Notes: generated by a model not told the origin, from the sequence alone. A stretch of DNA of 64,000 nucleotides from Mucilaginibacter sp. cycad4 (GCF_034263275.1 NZ_CP139559.1:2542001-2606000); one strand, 5' to 3'. Numbered from the stretch's first letter, positions 26,546-35,964 are shown. Made by a program: numbers and translations.

Positions 26546-27586
26546 ATGATTTCTAATCGAGTATTGGCATTATTTAATTTTATTGATTTTTTAGATCAAA
26601 ACAAAGCATTGTATATTGGAAAATATCTTCCCTTATGCGATGAAATAAAAATTTTAGACAAGCAGCGACGCGAATTGAAGCCTGCGCTTAACTATATCGA
26701 CAAGCAAAAATACGATGTGGTGCAAAAAGAAATTAATGAGAAGATTGCGCCAGTTTTAAATAATGTCTATAAACCGATAGTGGACAAGTTAATTGAATTA
26801 GAAATCTGGTCTGGAGACAGCGCTCAAAGCAGTATTTGGAATAATAGTATCGGTGCAATTAGTGATTTAAAACAAGATTTTGGTGAAAAAGACATCGCCC
26901 AGGTTATGATCTATAAGCGTAAGTACTTAGAATTTCGGGCAGAAACTAATTCTAACTTTCTTTCCTTGCAAATGATCTTTCAGGATTTAGATCAAATTCT
27001 TAAAGAACTGTTTGATTTTTTTAAAGACACTAATGAGAATGAATTTCGCGAATTTGAAGCGAAAACGATAAAAGTAGATAATATAGAAGATGCATTACTT
27101 GGTTTTATGAGCAATCAAGATCAGAATGTGAAATTCTCAATACCAACGGACAATTTCTTTAAATCGCAAACAAAACAATACGATAAGCCGGTTAATACAC
27201 ATATCAATAATGAAATAATTATGGGACATAAAATCGAAGTAGGAGATATAAAAAATAACTCAGGAAGTATCGTCATTGGTAATGACATACAAATTTCCGA
27301 CTCTTTAAATGGAAAAAAAGTGACAGCAGATAAAATCGGGGAACTGCTAAATCTTTTAAGGAACGATCCCAATTTAGAAGAATCTCAAAAGCAAACCCTA
27401 ATTACTAATTTTGATAAGGTCAAGGAAGAAGTATTAGAAGCTAAACCCGACAAGTCTAAAATATTTAAATGGCTTTCAAATACTAAGGGCGTATTGGAAA
27501 ACTTAGTATTAACACACCATGTAAATGAAGCAATTCATTGGGTTTATGAAAACTTAAACTTTTTTTATCATCAAATAAAGGGTTAA
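26546..27586 (+). CDS. Hypothetical protein with NNSG-IGN strand motif
   Basis: 346 residues, not assigned to a family. Residues 1-180 are helical with coiled-coil character. Around residues 228-250 there is a short glycine/asparagine strand, VGDIKNNSGSIVIGNDIQIS, like the repeat-type linker strands seen in proteins of bacterial conflict systems. Residues 255-300 form a helical segment (LLNLLRNDPNLEESQKQTLI), and the C-terminus ends in a hydrophobic/aromatic helix (HHVNEAIHWVYENLNFFYHQ). A+T-rich like its DUF4238 neighbour. A defence-related role is inference only. Confidence 0.5.
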   Translation: MISNRVLALFNFIDFLDQNKALYIGKYLPLCDEIKILDKQRRELKPALNYIDKQKYDVVQKEINEKIAPVLNNVYKPIVDKLIELEIWSGDSAQSSIWNNSIGAISDLKQDFGEKDIAQVMIYKRKYLEFRAETNSNFLSLQMIFQDLDQILKELFDFFKDTNENEFREFEAKTIKVDNIEDALLGFMSNQDQNVKFSIPTDNFFKSQTKQYDKPVNTHINNEIIMGHKIEVGDIKNNSGSIVIGNDIQISDSLNGKKVTADKIGELLNLLRNDPNLEESQKQTLITNFDKVKEEVLEAKPDKSKIFKWLSNTKGVLENLVLTHHVNEAIHWVYENLNFFYHQIKG

Positions 27587-27695
27587 CAGGGATAAATTAT
27601 CGCTTCCTAAATCATTAAAAAAAATTTGGAACCTGAACCCTAATTTCCTAACTTTGAAACATAGCATTTGCACTAAATTCAGTCAAATCTAAAGT

Positions 27696-27790
27696 GGTGA
27701 GTAGTTCGGTGAGTCGAATTTTGAAAACTGCTTTAACAATATAAAAAACGCGGAAAATAGAGGAAGTTACAAGTTCCTCTCTCTCCGCCA
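27696..27790 (+). pseudogene. Decayed tRNA-Ser-like sequence / integration site
   Basis: The segment GGTGAG...TCGAAT...TTTTGAAAACTG...TCCTCTCTCTCCGCCA follows the order of a tRNA-Ser gene (acceptor start, D-arm TCGAAT, TTGAAAACTG anticodon arm, and a perfect CTCTCTCCGCCA acceptor end). The 5' acceptor side does not pair well and the T-loop lacks TTCGAAT, so it is not a working tRNA. The intact 3' end next to an integrase remnant is what one expects of an att core copied from a tRNA-Ser gene. Confidence 0.55.
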
Positions 27791-27810
27791 GGTATTATTC
27801 AATCAGGATC

Positions 27811-27847
27811 AAAAGCGCTGTAAATAAATGATTTACGGCGCTTTTTG
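27811..27847 (+). terminator. Intrinsic terminator beside the att scar
   Basis: AAAAGCGC-TGTAAAT / ATTTAC-GGCGCTTTTT forms a strong hairpin with a T-run, 20 bases after the tRNA-like 3' end. It may be the former terminator of the tRNA gene, or of the 346-residue protein gene upstream. Confidence 0.75.
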
Positions 27848-27855
27848 TTTTTATC

Positions 27856-28456
27856 GAAGGCCTCGCCCCCGTTTACCTGCGCATCACTATTGACGGCGTA
27901 CGCATTGAAATCTCCTCTAAACGCTATGTTAATCCCGACAAATGGAGTACAAACGGTCAAAAGTTAACCGGAAACAATAAGGATACAAAAGCATCAATGC
28001 CTACTTGAAAACATTAGAACACCAGGTGTACGATGTTCACCGGGATATGATAGAACGTAGGTTATTGATCACTGCTCCTAACTTAAAGACAGGCTCCTTG
28101 GTGGCAAAACTTCGCCGGGAAAAATGCTGGTGCCGATATTCCAGGAACATAACCGTCAGGTTGCCGCGCTTATTGGCAAAAGAATATGCGAAAGCGACGC
28201 TTGATCGGTACGAAACAAGCCTGAAACATACACAAGCATTCTTGCAATAGAAATTTAATTCATCGGATATTGATATCCGGGCAATCGACCACGAGTTTAT
28301 TATGGCTTATGATTTTTAACCGCGTTCGGAAAGGGGGTGCAACAATAACTCAACAGTGAAATACCTCAAAAACTTTAAAAAGATCACTCTGATCTTTTTA
28401 GCAAACGGTTGGTTTGATAAAGACCCATTTGTCAATTACAAACCAAAGGTTAACCT
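27856..28456 (+). pseudogene. Tyrosine integrase remnant (frameshifted, 3' truncated)
   Basis: N-terminal half of a Bacteroidota tyrosine recombinase in broken frames. Pieces appear in the expected order: EGLAPVYLRITIDGVRIEIS, RYVNPDKWS, then (after a shift near 27990) NAYLKTLEHQVYDVHRDMIE, then VPIFQEHNRQVAALIGK, then ATLDRYETSLKHTQAFL, a stop, IDHEFIMAYDF, a stop, and VKYLKNFKKITLIF...GWFDKDPFVNYK. At least three frameshifts and two stops are present, and the catalytic domain is missing. It sits right after the tRNA-like site, the usual place for such an integrase, and ends inside the 3' end of the opposite-strand HAD gene. Confidence 0.85.
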
Positions 28457-29141
28457 GGATACAATCAGCTCCGGTTGTGCGCGCCGGGTGATCGTTGCCT
28501 CCTTCAAACAGAGCATCACCAATAAATATCATTTGCTTGATCCTGATCTCCAAAGTGTGTTGCAGCTTATGAATGCCATAGGCCTTGTCAATACCGGGTT
28601 TTGTAATATCAATAGAAGTAGCCCCTCCTATTTGTACCGAAAAACCGGTAAGCGATTTATCAAGCAGTACTTTGATCTTTTTACGTTTATTAAATTTAGG
28701 GTCCCACTTTTTCTTTTCATCAAGCGGGGCATGTTGGCCTAATGCCGAAAAGGTGATCTGGCTGCCGCGGTCTTCTATTTGTTCGCCCCAGGTTCTTTTT
28801 ACCTTGACGCCTGATGCTTCCACCGCCCCATGTAGTTTAGTAATGACCTCCTGTTTTTCTTTATCTGTAAAATCTTCGGAATATAATTTTTTCCAGCCCG
28901 ATTTTTTGTACTGATAGTATTTAGTACCACAGGTTGGCAATATGGATAAGTTTTTAAGCGATTTCTTATCCGGTAGGTTTGATAACACTTGTTTTTTAAA
29001 CTGTGGCCAATCACCGCCGGATATGATGGCCACTTTTGCAACTTTAAGCAAGTCCGTTAAAAGCACAGCCATCTCTTTATCAAGGGCAGCCTTACTTTCG
29101 GCAAGGGTACCATCCAAATCAAATATGATCAGTTTTTTCAT
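28398..29141 (-). CDS. HAD superfamily phosphatase with replaced C-terminus
   Basis: HAD-type phosphatase (Cof/phosphomannomutase-like, HAD-IIB). Motif I is FDLDGTLAES (Asp8 and Asp10), motif II ISGGD, and the motif IV region is FIGDALFEGGNDHPA, so the catalytic core is complete. The native sequence runs to about GADCIQV (residues 224-230). The last 16 residues (LWFVIDKWVFIKPTVC) are read antisense from the integrase remnant that lies on the plus strand at 28398-28456. The normal C-terminal helix is therefore lost. The protein may still fold, but this is a disrupted gene end. Confidence 0.8.
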   Translation of the reverse strand: MKKLIIFDLDGTLAESKAALDKEMAVLLTDLLKVAKVAIISGGDWPQFKKQVLSNLPDKKSLKNLSILPTCGTKYYQYKKSGWKKLYSEDFTDKEKQEVITKLHGAVEASGVKVKRTWGEQIEDRGSQITFSALGQHAPLDEKKKWDPKFNKRKKIKVLLDKSLTGFSVQIGGATSIDITKPGIDKAYGIHKLQHTLEIRIKQMIFIGDALFEGGNDHPARTTGADCIQVNLWFVIDKWVFIKPTVC

Positions 29142-29211
29142 TACGGGCAGATATATAGAGATAGACTATACCCGCAACAGTAATTAATCGTCCTTGTTTA
29201 TAACAATAATG

Positions 29212-31407
29212 TTATAAGTTACACCAGTACGTCCATTTTAATGTTAACTGTCTGTTTTTTACTGTATACGGTGATGGCGTAGTATTATCGCCATAAACAA
29301 TAAACAGGTCTGACGCAGGTTTATAGCGCCATTGCAGGCGGGTATTAATGTTGATGTTATCAATCTGCTCATTGTATTGTACATAGGTGGTAAAGTACAA
29401 GCTATTTGTGAAGGTAACATCAATCTTTGGCCCCACCAGCCAGAACGTATTATGGCCAAATGGCTGCGGTAACCTTAAATCATTGAAGGAGGTATTGATA
29501 GCGATATTTACATAAGGCTGAAAACGATAACCTATTAAACTTGTAATGCTATTGCGTACGCCCTTATCATAATACCCCCCGTGCGATGCTTCCAGCAAAT
29601 AGGTAAACACATTTTGCGGCTTGGATACAAACTGCACATCAATAGTATTCCAGTTATGCTCAGAGCCGGTAGGTAATAAACCTTTACCGATATTGGTTGG
29701 ATCATAAGGCCTCAGGAGGCGCACATAATCATTTATGCCGGATACTGACAGCGTTGCCCGGTTACGGAATGTGATCAAATATGACAGGATACTTTCATTA
29801 TCAGTACGGTGAAAGGACTCATCAAAAAAGTAATTGGAGGTAAGCTGGATGCCATGGCTCAGAATATTACCCTGCTTAGGAAAAAAGTTACGGAGTAACA
29901 GCGGGCTTAACTTCACATAACCAACACGGGGCACATAGCCCACTTCGGCATTGTAGTTTTTACCTACGTACTCCTCCTGCATATACAACGTCCAATATTT
30001 GCTCAGGTATTGAAAATGATCGGATACCACGTAGTCATGCCCGCTCACACCTGGTGTAAATGATTTAAGAGCAAGTACTTTGCCCGTCCAGATATTGCTG
30101 CGCGATGCAAGGTTAAACTCGGCGCCAATATTACGGTTATAAGCAGTTGAGCCTGTATTGGTGCCCGGGATGTTGGCAGTAGCGTCTTTATTAACAAAGA
30201 GGAAAGCGATGTTCGACCGATCAAGGATTCGCCTTTGGAGGGTAATTATCCCATAATTTTCCGGTGCCTGCAATGCGCCGCCTGAGCCGCCTGTTTGAAT
30301 ATCCATAGCGCCTATACGCCAGTCCTTATCCAGTTTGCCTGTAAGCCTTGCTCCAAAATCAATAGGAACATTTAACCCTATCCGCCTTGAAAAGAACGGG
30401 CGGATGTCAGAATAACCGAAATTGGCAAAAAGATCGCCGTTCTCTAAAAAGAACTGCCGTTTTTCGGGGAAGAAAAGTTCGTACCTGTTCAGGTTAATTA
30501 CTTGTTGATCAACATCCACCTGTGAAAAATCGGGATTGACTGTTAAATCGAGATTAAGGGATGGCGTTACAGAGATCTTGGCATCTCCCCCTATTTCGTG
30601 TTTATATTCGGTTTTCGTATTGTGCTGGTAATCTTTGGATAAACCGGTGAGTGCATATGGGATTATAGATACGTTGCTGCTGGCAGTTGGGGGTGCTTCG
30701 TCCCAAACAAGCGTGCCTGTATAAGCCAGTGAGGCCGTAGGGAATTGACGTGGGATGGGCGTCCAGCTTGATTTTTCGGCAGTCTTGAGATCATTACGGC
30801 TAAAGTTGATCCCCCATTCCTTTATACCTTTTTTATAACGGATACTTTTAAATGGGATGGATGCTTCCCAGATCCATTTATCAGGATAATTTTTTACTGC
30901 CGAATACCAGCGGTTATCCCAGCTCAAGTCAACCTTGCCGCCTTCATACATGCTACCATCCCACTGCCCTCCTGCCGCGTTGGCGCCAAAACTAAAGCCA
31001 TCCGTACGGGCATCAAAAGGGTCCATGAAGATCAGGAAGTTATCATTTTTTACAAAATTGAAATCACGTTTTAACGATTCAACCATGTAAGGCCCTGATA
31101 CCGAATTATAATTGATAGCTATGATGTACAGGTTTTTATCATCGTAGGTCATCCGTACCTCGGTTTTAACAGTAGCCTTGCTGGTATCCATCGGCAGCAC
31201 CATAAAAAAATCACCCGCCGAATCGGCCTGCATCCAGGCTTGCTCATTCATTATCCCGTCAACATTAATAGCCGAAGCGGCCCTGCGGATATGGTATTTG
31301 TACCCCGCGTTCTTTTTCTGAGCCGATGCATAAAAGCAGGTTATACAGCATATGATGATAAGCAAGAATGTTTTCGCCGAAAGCCGGCAGGAGCGTTTTA
31401 GGGGCAT
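29212..31407 (-). CDS. DUF5916 outer-membrane protein with CBM9-like domain
   Basis: I chose the ATG at 31407 (MPLKRSCRLSAKTFLLIIIC) because it opens directly on a signal peptide ending at YASAQ; the longer frame adds 20 residues before it. Residues about 35-220 form a carbohydrate-binding family 9-like domain (INVDGIMNEQAWMQAD, EVRMTYDDKNLYI, FGANAAGGQWDGSMY). The rest is beta-strand-rich DUF5916, thought to be an outer-membrane barrel, with the typical block LNRYELFFPEKRQFFLENGD. Function unknown; widespread in Bacteroidota. Transcribed alone. Confidence 0.85.
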   Translation of the reverse strand: MPLKRSCRLSAKTFLLIIICCITCFYASAQKKNAGYKYHIRRAASAINVDGIMNEQAWMQADSAGDFFMVLPMDTSKATVKTEVRMTYDDKNLYIIAINYNSVSGPYMVESLKRDFNFVKNDNFLIFMDPFDARTDGFSFGANAAGGQWDGSMYEGGKVDLSWDNRWYSAVKNYPDKWIWEASIPFKSIRYKKGIKEWGINFSRNDLKTAEKSSWTPIPRQFPTASLAYTGTLVWDEAPPTASSNVSIIPYALTGLSKDYQHNTKTEYKHEIGGDAKISVTPSLNLDLTVNPDFSQVDVDQQVINLNRYELFFPEKRQFFLENGDLFANFGYSDIRPFFSRRIGLNVPIDFGARLTGKLDKDWRIGAMDIQTGGSGGALQAPENYGIITLQRRILDRSNIAFLFVNKDATANIPGTNTGSTAYNRNIGAEFNLASRSNIWTGKVLALKSFTPGVSGHDYVVSDHFQYLSKYWTLYMQEEYVGKNYNAEVGYVPRVGYVKLSPLLLRNFFPKQGNILSHGIQLTSNYFFDESFHRTDNESILSYLITFRNRATLSVSGINDYVRLLRPYDPTNIGKGLLPTGSEHNWNTIDVQFVSKPQNVFTYLLEASHGGYYDKGVRNSITSLIGYRFQPYVNIAINTSFNDLRLPQPFGHNTFWLVGPKIDVTFTNSLYFTTYVQYNEQIDNININTRLQWRYKPASDLFIVYGDNTTPSPYTVKNRQLTLKWTYWCNL

Positions 31408-31743
31408 TAAGATAAGGATATATAAGCTTATTGGTTCACGAATTTTAAAACTACATTTTTTTAACAAAAACCAATGCCTTGTATCATATAATTTACGGCC
31501 GCGTTTCCCCGGGCAACAATTAAATGCCAGCTAATCCGTATCCGGTTTTGGTAAAATACATTACGCTTAACACCAGTAAAGCAGGTTTAATCTTATAAAC
31601 AAACAGCCCGCTTAACCGATCCGGTTAAGCGGGCTGTTTGTTTACGCGTCATCCAGAACTCGTTTCAGGACCTCACAGGATAGATTGCAGATATGCTTGC
31701 AGCTCACGCGCCGAAACAAATCGGCATGACTCTTTTTTATCTG
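31408..31743. other. Intergenic region with long hairpin
   Basis: 336 bp between two minus-strand genes. Apart from the 22-bp inverted repeat at 31597-31643 nothing gene-like is visible; the promoter of the DUF5916 gene should lie near 31430-31520. Confidence 0.5.
31597..31643 (-). terminator. Strong hairpin terminator after M20 gene
   Basis: AAACAAACAGCCCGCTTAAC-CG and its exact 22-bp reverse complement are separated by 3 bases. On the minus strand the stem ends in CTGTTTGTTT, a workable T-rich tail, about 100 bases after the stop of the M20 gene. Confidence 0.85.
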
Positions 31744-32808
31744 CTAATTAATACTCTCCAGCATCTTAATATACAATTCAATACCATACCTGATCTCATC
31801 TACATAAACAAACTCATCGGCTGTATGTGAGCGTGCAGAATCACCAGGGCCAACTTTTATGGATGGGATATCCAGCAATGATTGATCTGATGTGGTTGGT
31901 GAGCCATAAGTGATACGGCCAAGTGCTATCCCAGCCTGAACTATGGGATGTTCTTTAGGGATAGATGATGGTTTTAACCTGATAGAACGTGGCTTAACAT
32001 CGCTGGCAACATGTTCGCGGATAATCTCCAATACTTCTTCATTGCGGTACGCATCGGTAACCCGCACATCAACGGTATACACACAGCTGGCAGGCACAAC
32101 GTTGTGTTGTGAACCGGCATTGATAATGGTAACCGACATTTTTATCGGCCCAAAAACTTCCGATTCTTTCGGGAATTTAAAAGTACGGAACCACTCAATA
32201 TCAGTTAAAGCTTTGTAAATAGCATTCTCCCCTTCTTCACGGGCGGCATGGCCGGCACGGCCGTGAGCGGTGCAATCCAACACCATTAAACCACGTTCGG
32301 CAATTGCCAACTGCATCAGGGTTGGTTCACCTACTATACCAAAAGATAATTGGCCCAAATCGGGAATGATCAGTTCCAGGCCGTTTACGCCTGAAATTTC
32401 TTCTTCGGCGGTAGTCGCCAGGCAGAAATTATATTTCAGGTTTTCCTTATCGTGAAAATAAAGAAATACCGCTATAAGCGAAACAAGGCACCCCCCGGCA
32501 TCATTACTGCCAAGGCCATATAATTTACCGTCTTCAATTTTGGCATCGTAAGGATCGCGTGTATAGCCCGAATTGGGTTTAACGGTATCATGGTGTGAGT
32601 TAAGGAGAATAGTTTCTTTAGCCGGATCAAAATGTTTGTTCCAGGCCCAGATGTTGTTAAGCTTACGATGAGTAGTTACCCCGTGCGACTGCAAAAATTC
32701 GTTGATCAGATCGGCCGTGCGGTCTTCCTCTTTACTAAACGATGGAATGGATATCAGTTGTTGCAGTAATGTTACTGCCAGTTGAAATAAATTGCTTGTT
32801 TCAGTCAT
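31744..32808 (-). CDS. M20 family deacetylase/peptidase (ArgE-like)
   Basis: Zinc-dependent M20 hydrolase of 354 residues. Metal-ligand motifs are present: SHHDTV (His72, Asp74), GSNDAGG (Asp103), AEEEISG (Glu at 135-137), GEPT, and SHTADEF near the C-terminus. Family members remove acyl groups from amino acids; in Bacteroidota close relatives act as N-acetylcitrulline or N-acetylornithine deacetylase in arginine synthesis. No other arg genes are adjacent, so the substrate stays open. Soluble cytoplasmic protein. Confidence 0.82.
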   Translation of the reverse strand: MTETSNLFQLAVTLLQQLISIPSFSKEEDRTADLINEFLQSHGVTTHRKLNNIWAWNKHFDPAKETILLNSHHDTVKPNSGYTRDPYDAKIEDGKLYGLGSNDAGGCLVSLIAVFLYFHDKENLKYNFCLATTAEEEISGVNGLELIIPDLGQLSFGIVGEPTLMQLAIAERGLMVLDCTAHGRAGHAAREEGENAIYKALTDIEWFRTFKFPKESEVFGPIKMSVTIINAGSQHNVVPASCVYTVDVRVTDAYRNEEVLEIIREHVASDVKPRSIRLKPSSIPKEHPIVQAGIALGRITYGSPTTSDQSLLDIPSIKVGPGDSARSHTADEFVYVDEIRYGIELYIKMLESIN

Positions 32809-33001
32809 AAATTTAAGGGTTATCCCTTGTGATGAACGGGCAAAATTAATACTTTTTATTGATCAGAATTTTCAGAATTCAAGAATTAGCAGAATTAGCA
32901 TCAGAAATATTAGCCTTATTAATTCATAATTAACCATTAAATAACAATTAATTTACACCTCCATTCAGTAAATCCTAAAATTCTGTAAATTCTTACCAAA
33001 T

Positions 33002-34306
33002 TTACTCATCTTCCATTTTTGAATGTTTGCGGGTATCATTCATGGTGATATATAAAATCAACGATAGTGCAATACAAACAGTTACATACCAGTAAAACCA
33101 TTGCGCATGATGTTCATTTTTGAACCACAGGGCAATATATTCGGCAGTGCCGCCAAACAGGGACACGGCTATTGCATAAGGGAAACCTACACCCAGGGCG
33201 CGTACGTTGGCCGGAAAGAGTTCGGCCTTTACAACAGCATTAATGGAGGTATAGCCGCTTACAATGATCAGCGCGCAAAGAATAAGCGCAAATGCAACCC
33301 AAACATCTTTAGTATGGCTTAACAAGGTCATGATAGGAATAGTGCAAAGCGTTCCTAATATACCGAAACCAATCAGCAATGGTTTACGGCCAATTTTATC
33401 CGACAGCAAGCCAAATAAAGGTTGTATCACCATAAATACAGCCAATGTTAAGGTGGAAACCAGCGTAGCGGCACTTTTACTAAAGCCGGAGGTATTAACC
33501 AGAAACTTTTGCATATAGGTGGTAAAGGTGTAAAATGCCAGCGTACCGCCAATGGTTAATCCTATTACCGTAAAAACAGCTTTAGGGTGCTGTGTTAAAG
33601 CTTTTATAGTACCATTCAAGGCATCGGCTTTTTTACTTTCTTTATCAAACGATGCCGATTCCTGTAAGCTCCGCCTTAAATACATCGTGGTGACAGCCAG
33701 TATTGCCCCTATTCCAAACGGGATGCGCCAGCCCCAGTCATGCAATTGCTTTTCGGATAAAAAAGCCCTTTGCAACAAAACCAGCACACCCAGCGCCAGC
33801 AATTGCCCCATAATGAGCGTTACATATTGAAAGCTCGAATAAAAACCCCGGTGCTTTTTTGTAGCCATTTCGCTCAAATAGGTGGCGCTGGTTCCATACT
33901 CCCCTCCTACGCTCAGGCCCTGGATAATGCGGGCCAAAACCAGCAGTATAGGTGCAGCAACACCGATGGATTTGTAACCCGGTGTTATGGCAATAATGAG
34001 GGAACCTACGCTCATGAGCAATACCGAAAATGTAAGCGCTGTTTTACGGCCTCGTTTATCAGCAAAAGTCCCCATTACCCAGCCGCCTATAGGGCGCATT
34101 AAAAACCCGATGGCAAAAATACCTGCTGTGTTTAAAAGCTGTACCGTTTGATTATCTGAAGGAAAAAAAGCATCCGAAAAATAAAGGGAAAAAGCTGTGT
34201 AAGCATACCAGTCGTACCATTCAACCAGGTTACCCAATGACCCGCCTATGATGGACCTGATGCGCCCGCCCGTGGTTTGGGGTACTGGTGATTTTATTTC
34301 ATTCAT
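33002..34306 (-). CDS. MFS metabolite:proton symporter (KgtP/ProP-like)
   Basis: Inner-membrane transporter of the metabolite:H+ symporter branch of the major facilitator superfamily. The ATG at 34306 (MNEIKSPVPQ) fits the family start; the longer frame adds a hydrophobic leader unlike the family. Signature blocks are GNLVEWYDWYAYTAFSLYF in helix 1, the loop motif GTFADKRGRK after helix 2, and RIIQGLSVGGEYGTSATYLS in helix 4. Twelve helices are expected in 434 residues. Likely substrate is a dicarboxylate, alpha-ketoglutarate or proline/betaine; not decidable. The 190 bp downstream hold short AGAATT-type repeats and no gene. Confidence 0.87.
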   Translation of the reverse strand: MNEIKSPVPQTTGGRIRSIIGGSLGNLVEWYDWYAYTAFSLYFSDAFFPSDNQTVQLLNTAGIFAIGFLMRPIGGWVMGTFADKRGRKTALTFSVLLMSVGSLIIAITPGYKSIGVAAPILLVLARIIQGLSVGGEYGTSATYLSEMATKKHRGFYSSFQYVTLIMGQLLALGVLVLLQRAFLSEKQLHDWGWRIPFGIGAILAVTTMYLRRSLQESASFDKESKKADALNGTIKALTQHPKAVFTVIGLTIGGTLAFYTFTTYMQKFLVNTSGFSKSAATLVSTLTLAVFMVIQPLFGLLSDKIGRKPLLIGFGILGTLCTIPIMTLLSHTKDVWVAFALILCALIIVSGYTSINAVVKAELFPANVRALGVGFPYAIAVSLFGGTAEYIALWFKNEHHAQWFYWYVTVCIALSLILYITMNDTRKHSKMEDE

Positions 34307-34451
34307 AGGTTTGGCGGATATTGTTGGTTTCCGTAATATTAGGGATTTTAAAATAGAGCTGCAATACCAATATAATAACCGGCATATTTGCATTAATAAA
34401 AACTTAATCAACTTAATATAACCCTACCAACCATTTCACCACACTACAACC

Positions 34452-35738
34452 ATGCTTTTCACAGAAGATTTTTTGCATTACATCTGGAAATTCAGGCTTT
34501 TTGAGCGCGAAAACCTGCAAACTGTGGATGGTGAGGAACTGGAGGTCTTTTCGGCAGGACTGCATAATTCAGATTCGGGGCCCGATTTTCATAATGCGAG
34601 GATCCGCATTGGAGAAACGGTTTGGGCGGGCAATGTAGAAGTACACCTTTCTGCGTCCGACTGGCAAAAGCATGGTCATACCAATGATGGCGCTTATGAT
34701 AATGTGATATTACACGTAGTTTATCGTAACGATACGCAGCTGTTTTTACCAAACGGGCGCAAAGTTCCGACGCTTGAACTGCAAAGCCGCATCAGTGAAG
34801 AGCTTTACAACAAATACCATAAACTGGTTTTCGGCAACCAGACTTTTATACCCTGCGAAGCTGGTATTGCAACTGTTGATGGCATCACCATGCAAAACTG
34901 GCTTACCCGTGTATTGGTGGAAAGGATGGAAAAACGATCTGCCAATGTAGCGGCTGCTCTGGCGCTTAATAAAGGTGACTGGGAGGAAACTTTTTACCAG
35001 TTTTTAGCCGCAAACTTTGGCTTTAAAGTAAACGCCCTGCCGTTTGAGCTAATGGCTAAATCGCTGCCGCAGCTTATCCTCGCCAAAAACAAAAACAGCC
35101 CTATGCAAATTGAAGCTTTGATATTTGGGCAGGCAGGCTTTTTAGAGGGCGAATTTAAAGATGATTATCCCCTGAAACTTCAAAAGGAGTATGAATATCT
35201 GCGTAAAAAATACAACCTTAAACCGATAGAAAACCATCTGTGGAAGTTTATGCGGCTACGGCCCCAAAACTTTCCAACCATCAGGCTGGCTCAATTTGCG
35301 GCGCTTATTGTTCAAGCAAACCACCTGTTATCTAAAATATTAGAAATTAAAGAGGTAAAAGCACTGCGTGGTTTATTTACAGAAATTAAAGTAAACGAAT
35401 ACTGGGAAGATCATTACCGTTTTGATGTACAATCCAAACCATCATCAAAAAACATGGGCGATGGTTCTGTTGATATTTTGCTGCTTAATACAGTGGTTTT
35501 GTTCCTGTTTAGTTACGGCAAGCAGCATCAGCAGCAATATTATATTAGCCGCAGTCTTAAATTATTAGAAAATTTGCCGGCCGAAAAAAACAATATTATC
35601 ACCGATTTTGTTAACTTAGGAGTGAAAATTGATACTGCGTTTGAATCACAGGCATTGCTTGAATTAAAAAATAATTACTGCAATTATAAGAAATGCCTGC
35701 AATGCGGCGTTGGTAATAAGATACTAAAACTGGCCTGA
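34452..35738 (+). CDS. DUF2851 family protein
   Basis: 428-residue member of DUF2851, conserved in Bacteroidota and of unknown function. The N-terminal block (DFLHYIWKFRLFERENLQTV, then GLHNSDSGPDFHNARIRIG, W-GNVEVHLSASDW and DNVILHVVYRND) is characteristic and has nuclease-like acidic/His residues. The C-terminus has a CNYKKCLQCGVGNKIL segment with three Cys that could bind metal. The PspC-type gene follows after 4 bases, a conserved pairing. Confidence 0.85.
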   Translation: MLFTEDFLHYIWKFRLFERENLQTVDGEELEVFSAGLHNSDSGPDFHNARIRIGETVWAGNVEVHLSASDWQKHGHTNDGAYDNVILHVVYRNDTQLFLPNGRKVPTLELQSRISEELYNKYHKLVFGNQTFIPCEAGIATVDGITMQNWLTRVLVERMEKRSANVAAALALNKGDWEETFYQFLAANFGFKVNALPFELMAKSLPQLILAKNKNSPMQIEALIFGQAGFLEGEFKDDYPLKLQKEYEYLRKKYNLKPIENHLWKFMRLRPQNFPTIRLAQFAALIVQANHLLSKILEIKEVKALRGLFTEIKVNEYWEDHYRFDVQSKPSSKNMGDGSVDILLLNTVVLFLFSYGKQHQQQYYISRSLKLLENLPAEKNNIITDFVNLGVKIDTAFESQALLELKNNYCNYKKCLQCGVGNKILKLA

Positions 35739-35742
35739 CACC

Positions 35743-35964
35743 ATGCTACAGCGAATACTTACTTTTTTTGAACGGTACTCTTTTGGTGTATGCACCTACC
35801 TTGGCGAACGCTTTAATATTTCGATCTCCAAGATCCGGCTTTTCTTTATTTACTCCTCATTCCTGGCTGTGGGCTTTCCGCTTATATTTTACTTTTTCGC
35901 AGGTATCGTATTGGATATCAGGAATTTTATTAAACGCAAGCATACCGGGGTTACTGATCTTTAA
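35743..35964 (+). CDS. PspC domain protein
   Basis: 73-residue small membrane protein of the PspC family (YSFGVCTYLGERFNISISKI, then a hydrophobic stretch LFFIYSSFLAVGFPLIFYFF). PspC proteins take part in envelope-stress responses in other phyla. It is the second gene of an operon with DUF2851. Confidence 0.8.
   Translation: MLQRILTFFERYSFGVCTYLGERFNISISKIRLFFIYSSFLAVGFPLIFYFFAGIVLDIRNFIKRKHTGVTDL

Noticed and set aside
27696..27790. Functional tRNA-Ser
   Set aside because: The acceptor 5' side does not pair with the 3' end and the T-loop consensus is missing, so it is only a decayed or att-derived copy.
32809..33001. AGAATT-type short repeats between the M20 and MFS genes
   Set aside because: Short, irregular and A+T-rich; could arise by chance, so not listed as a repeat.
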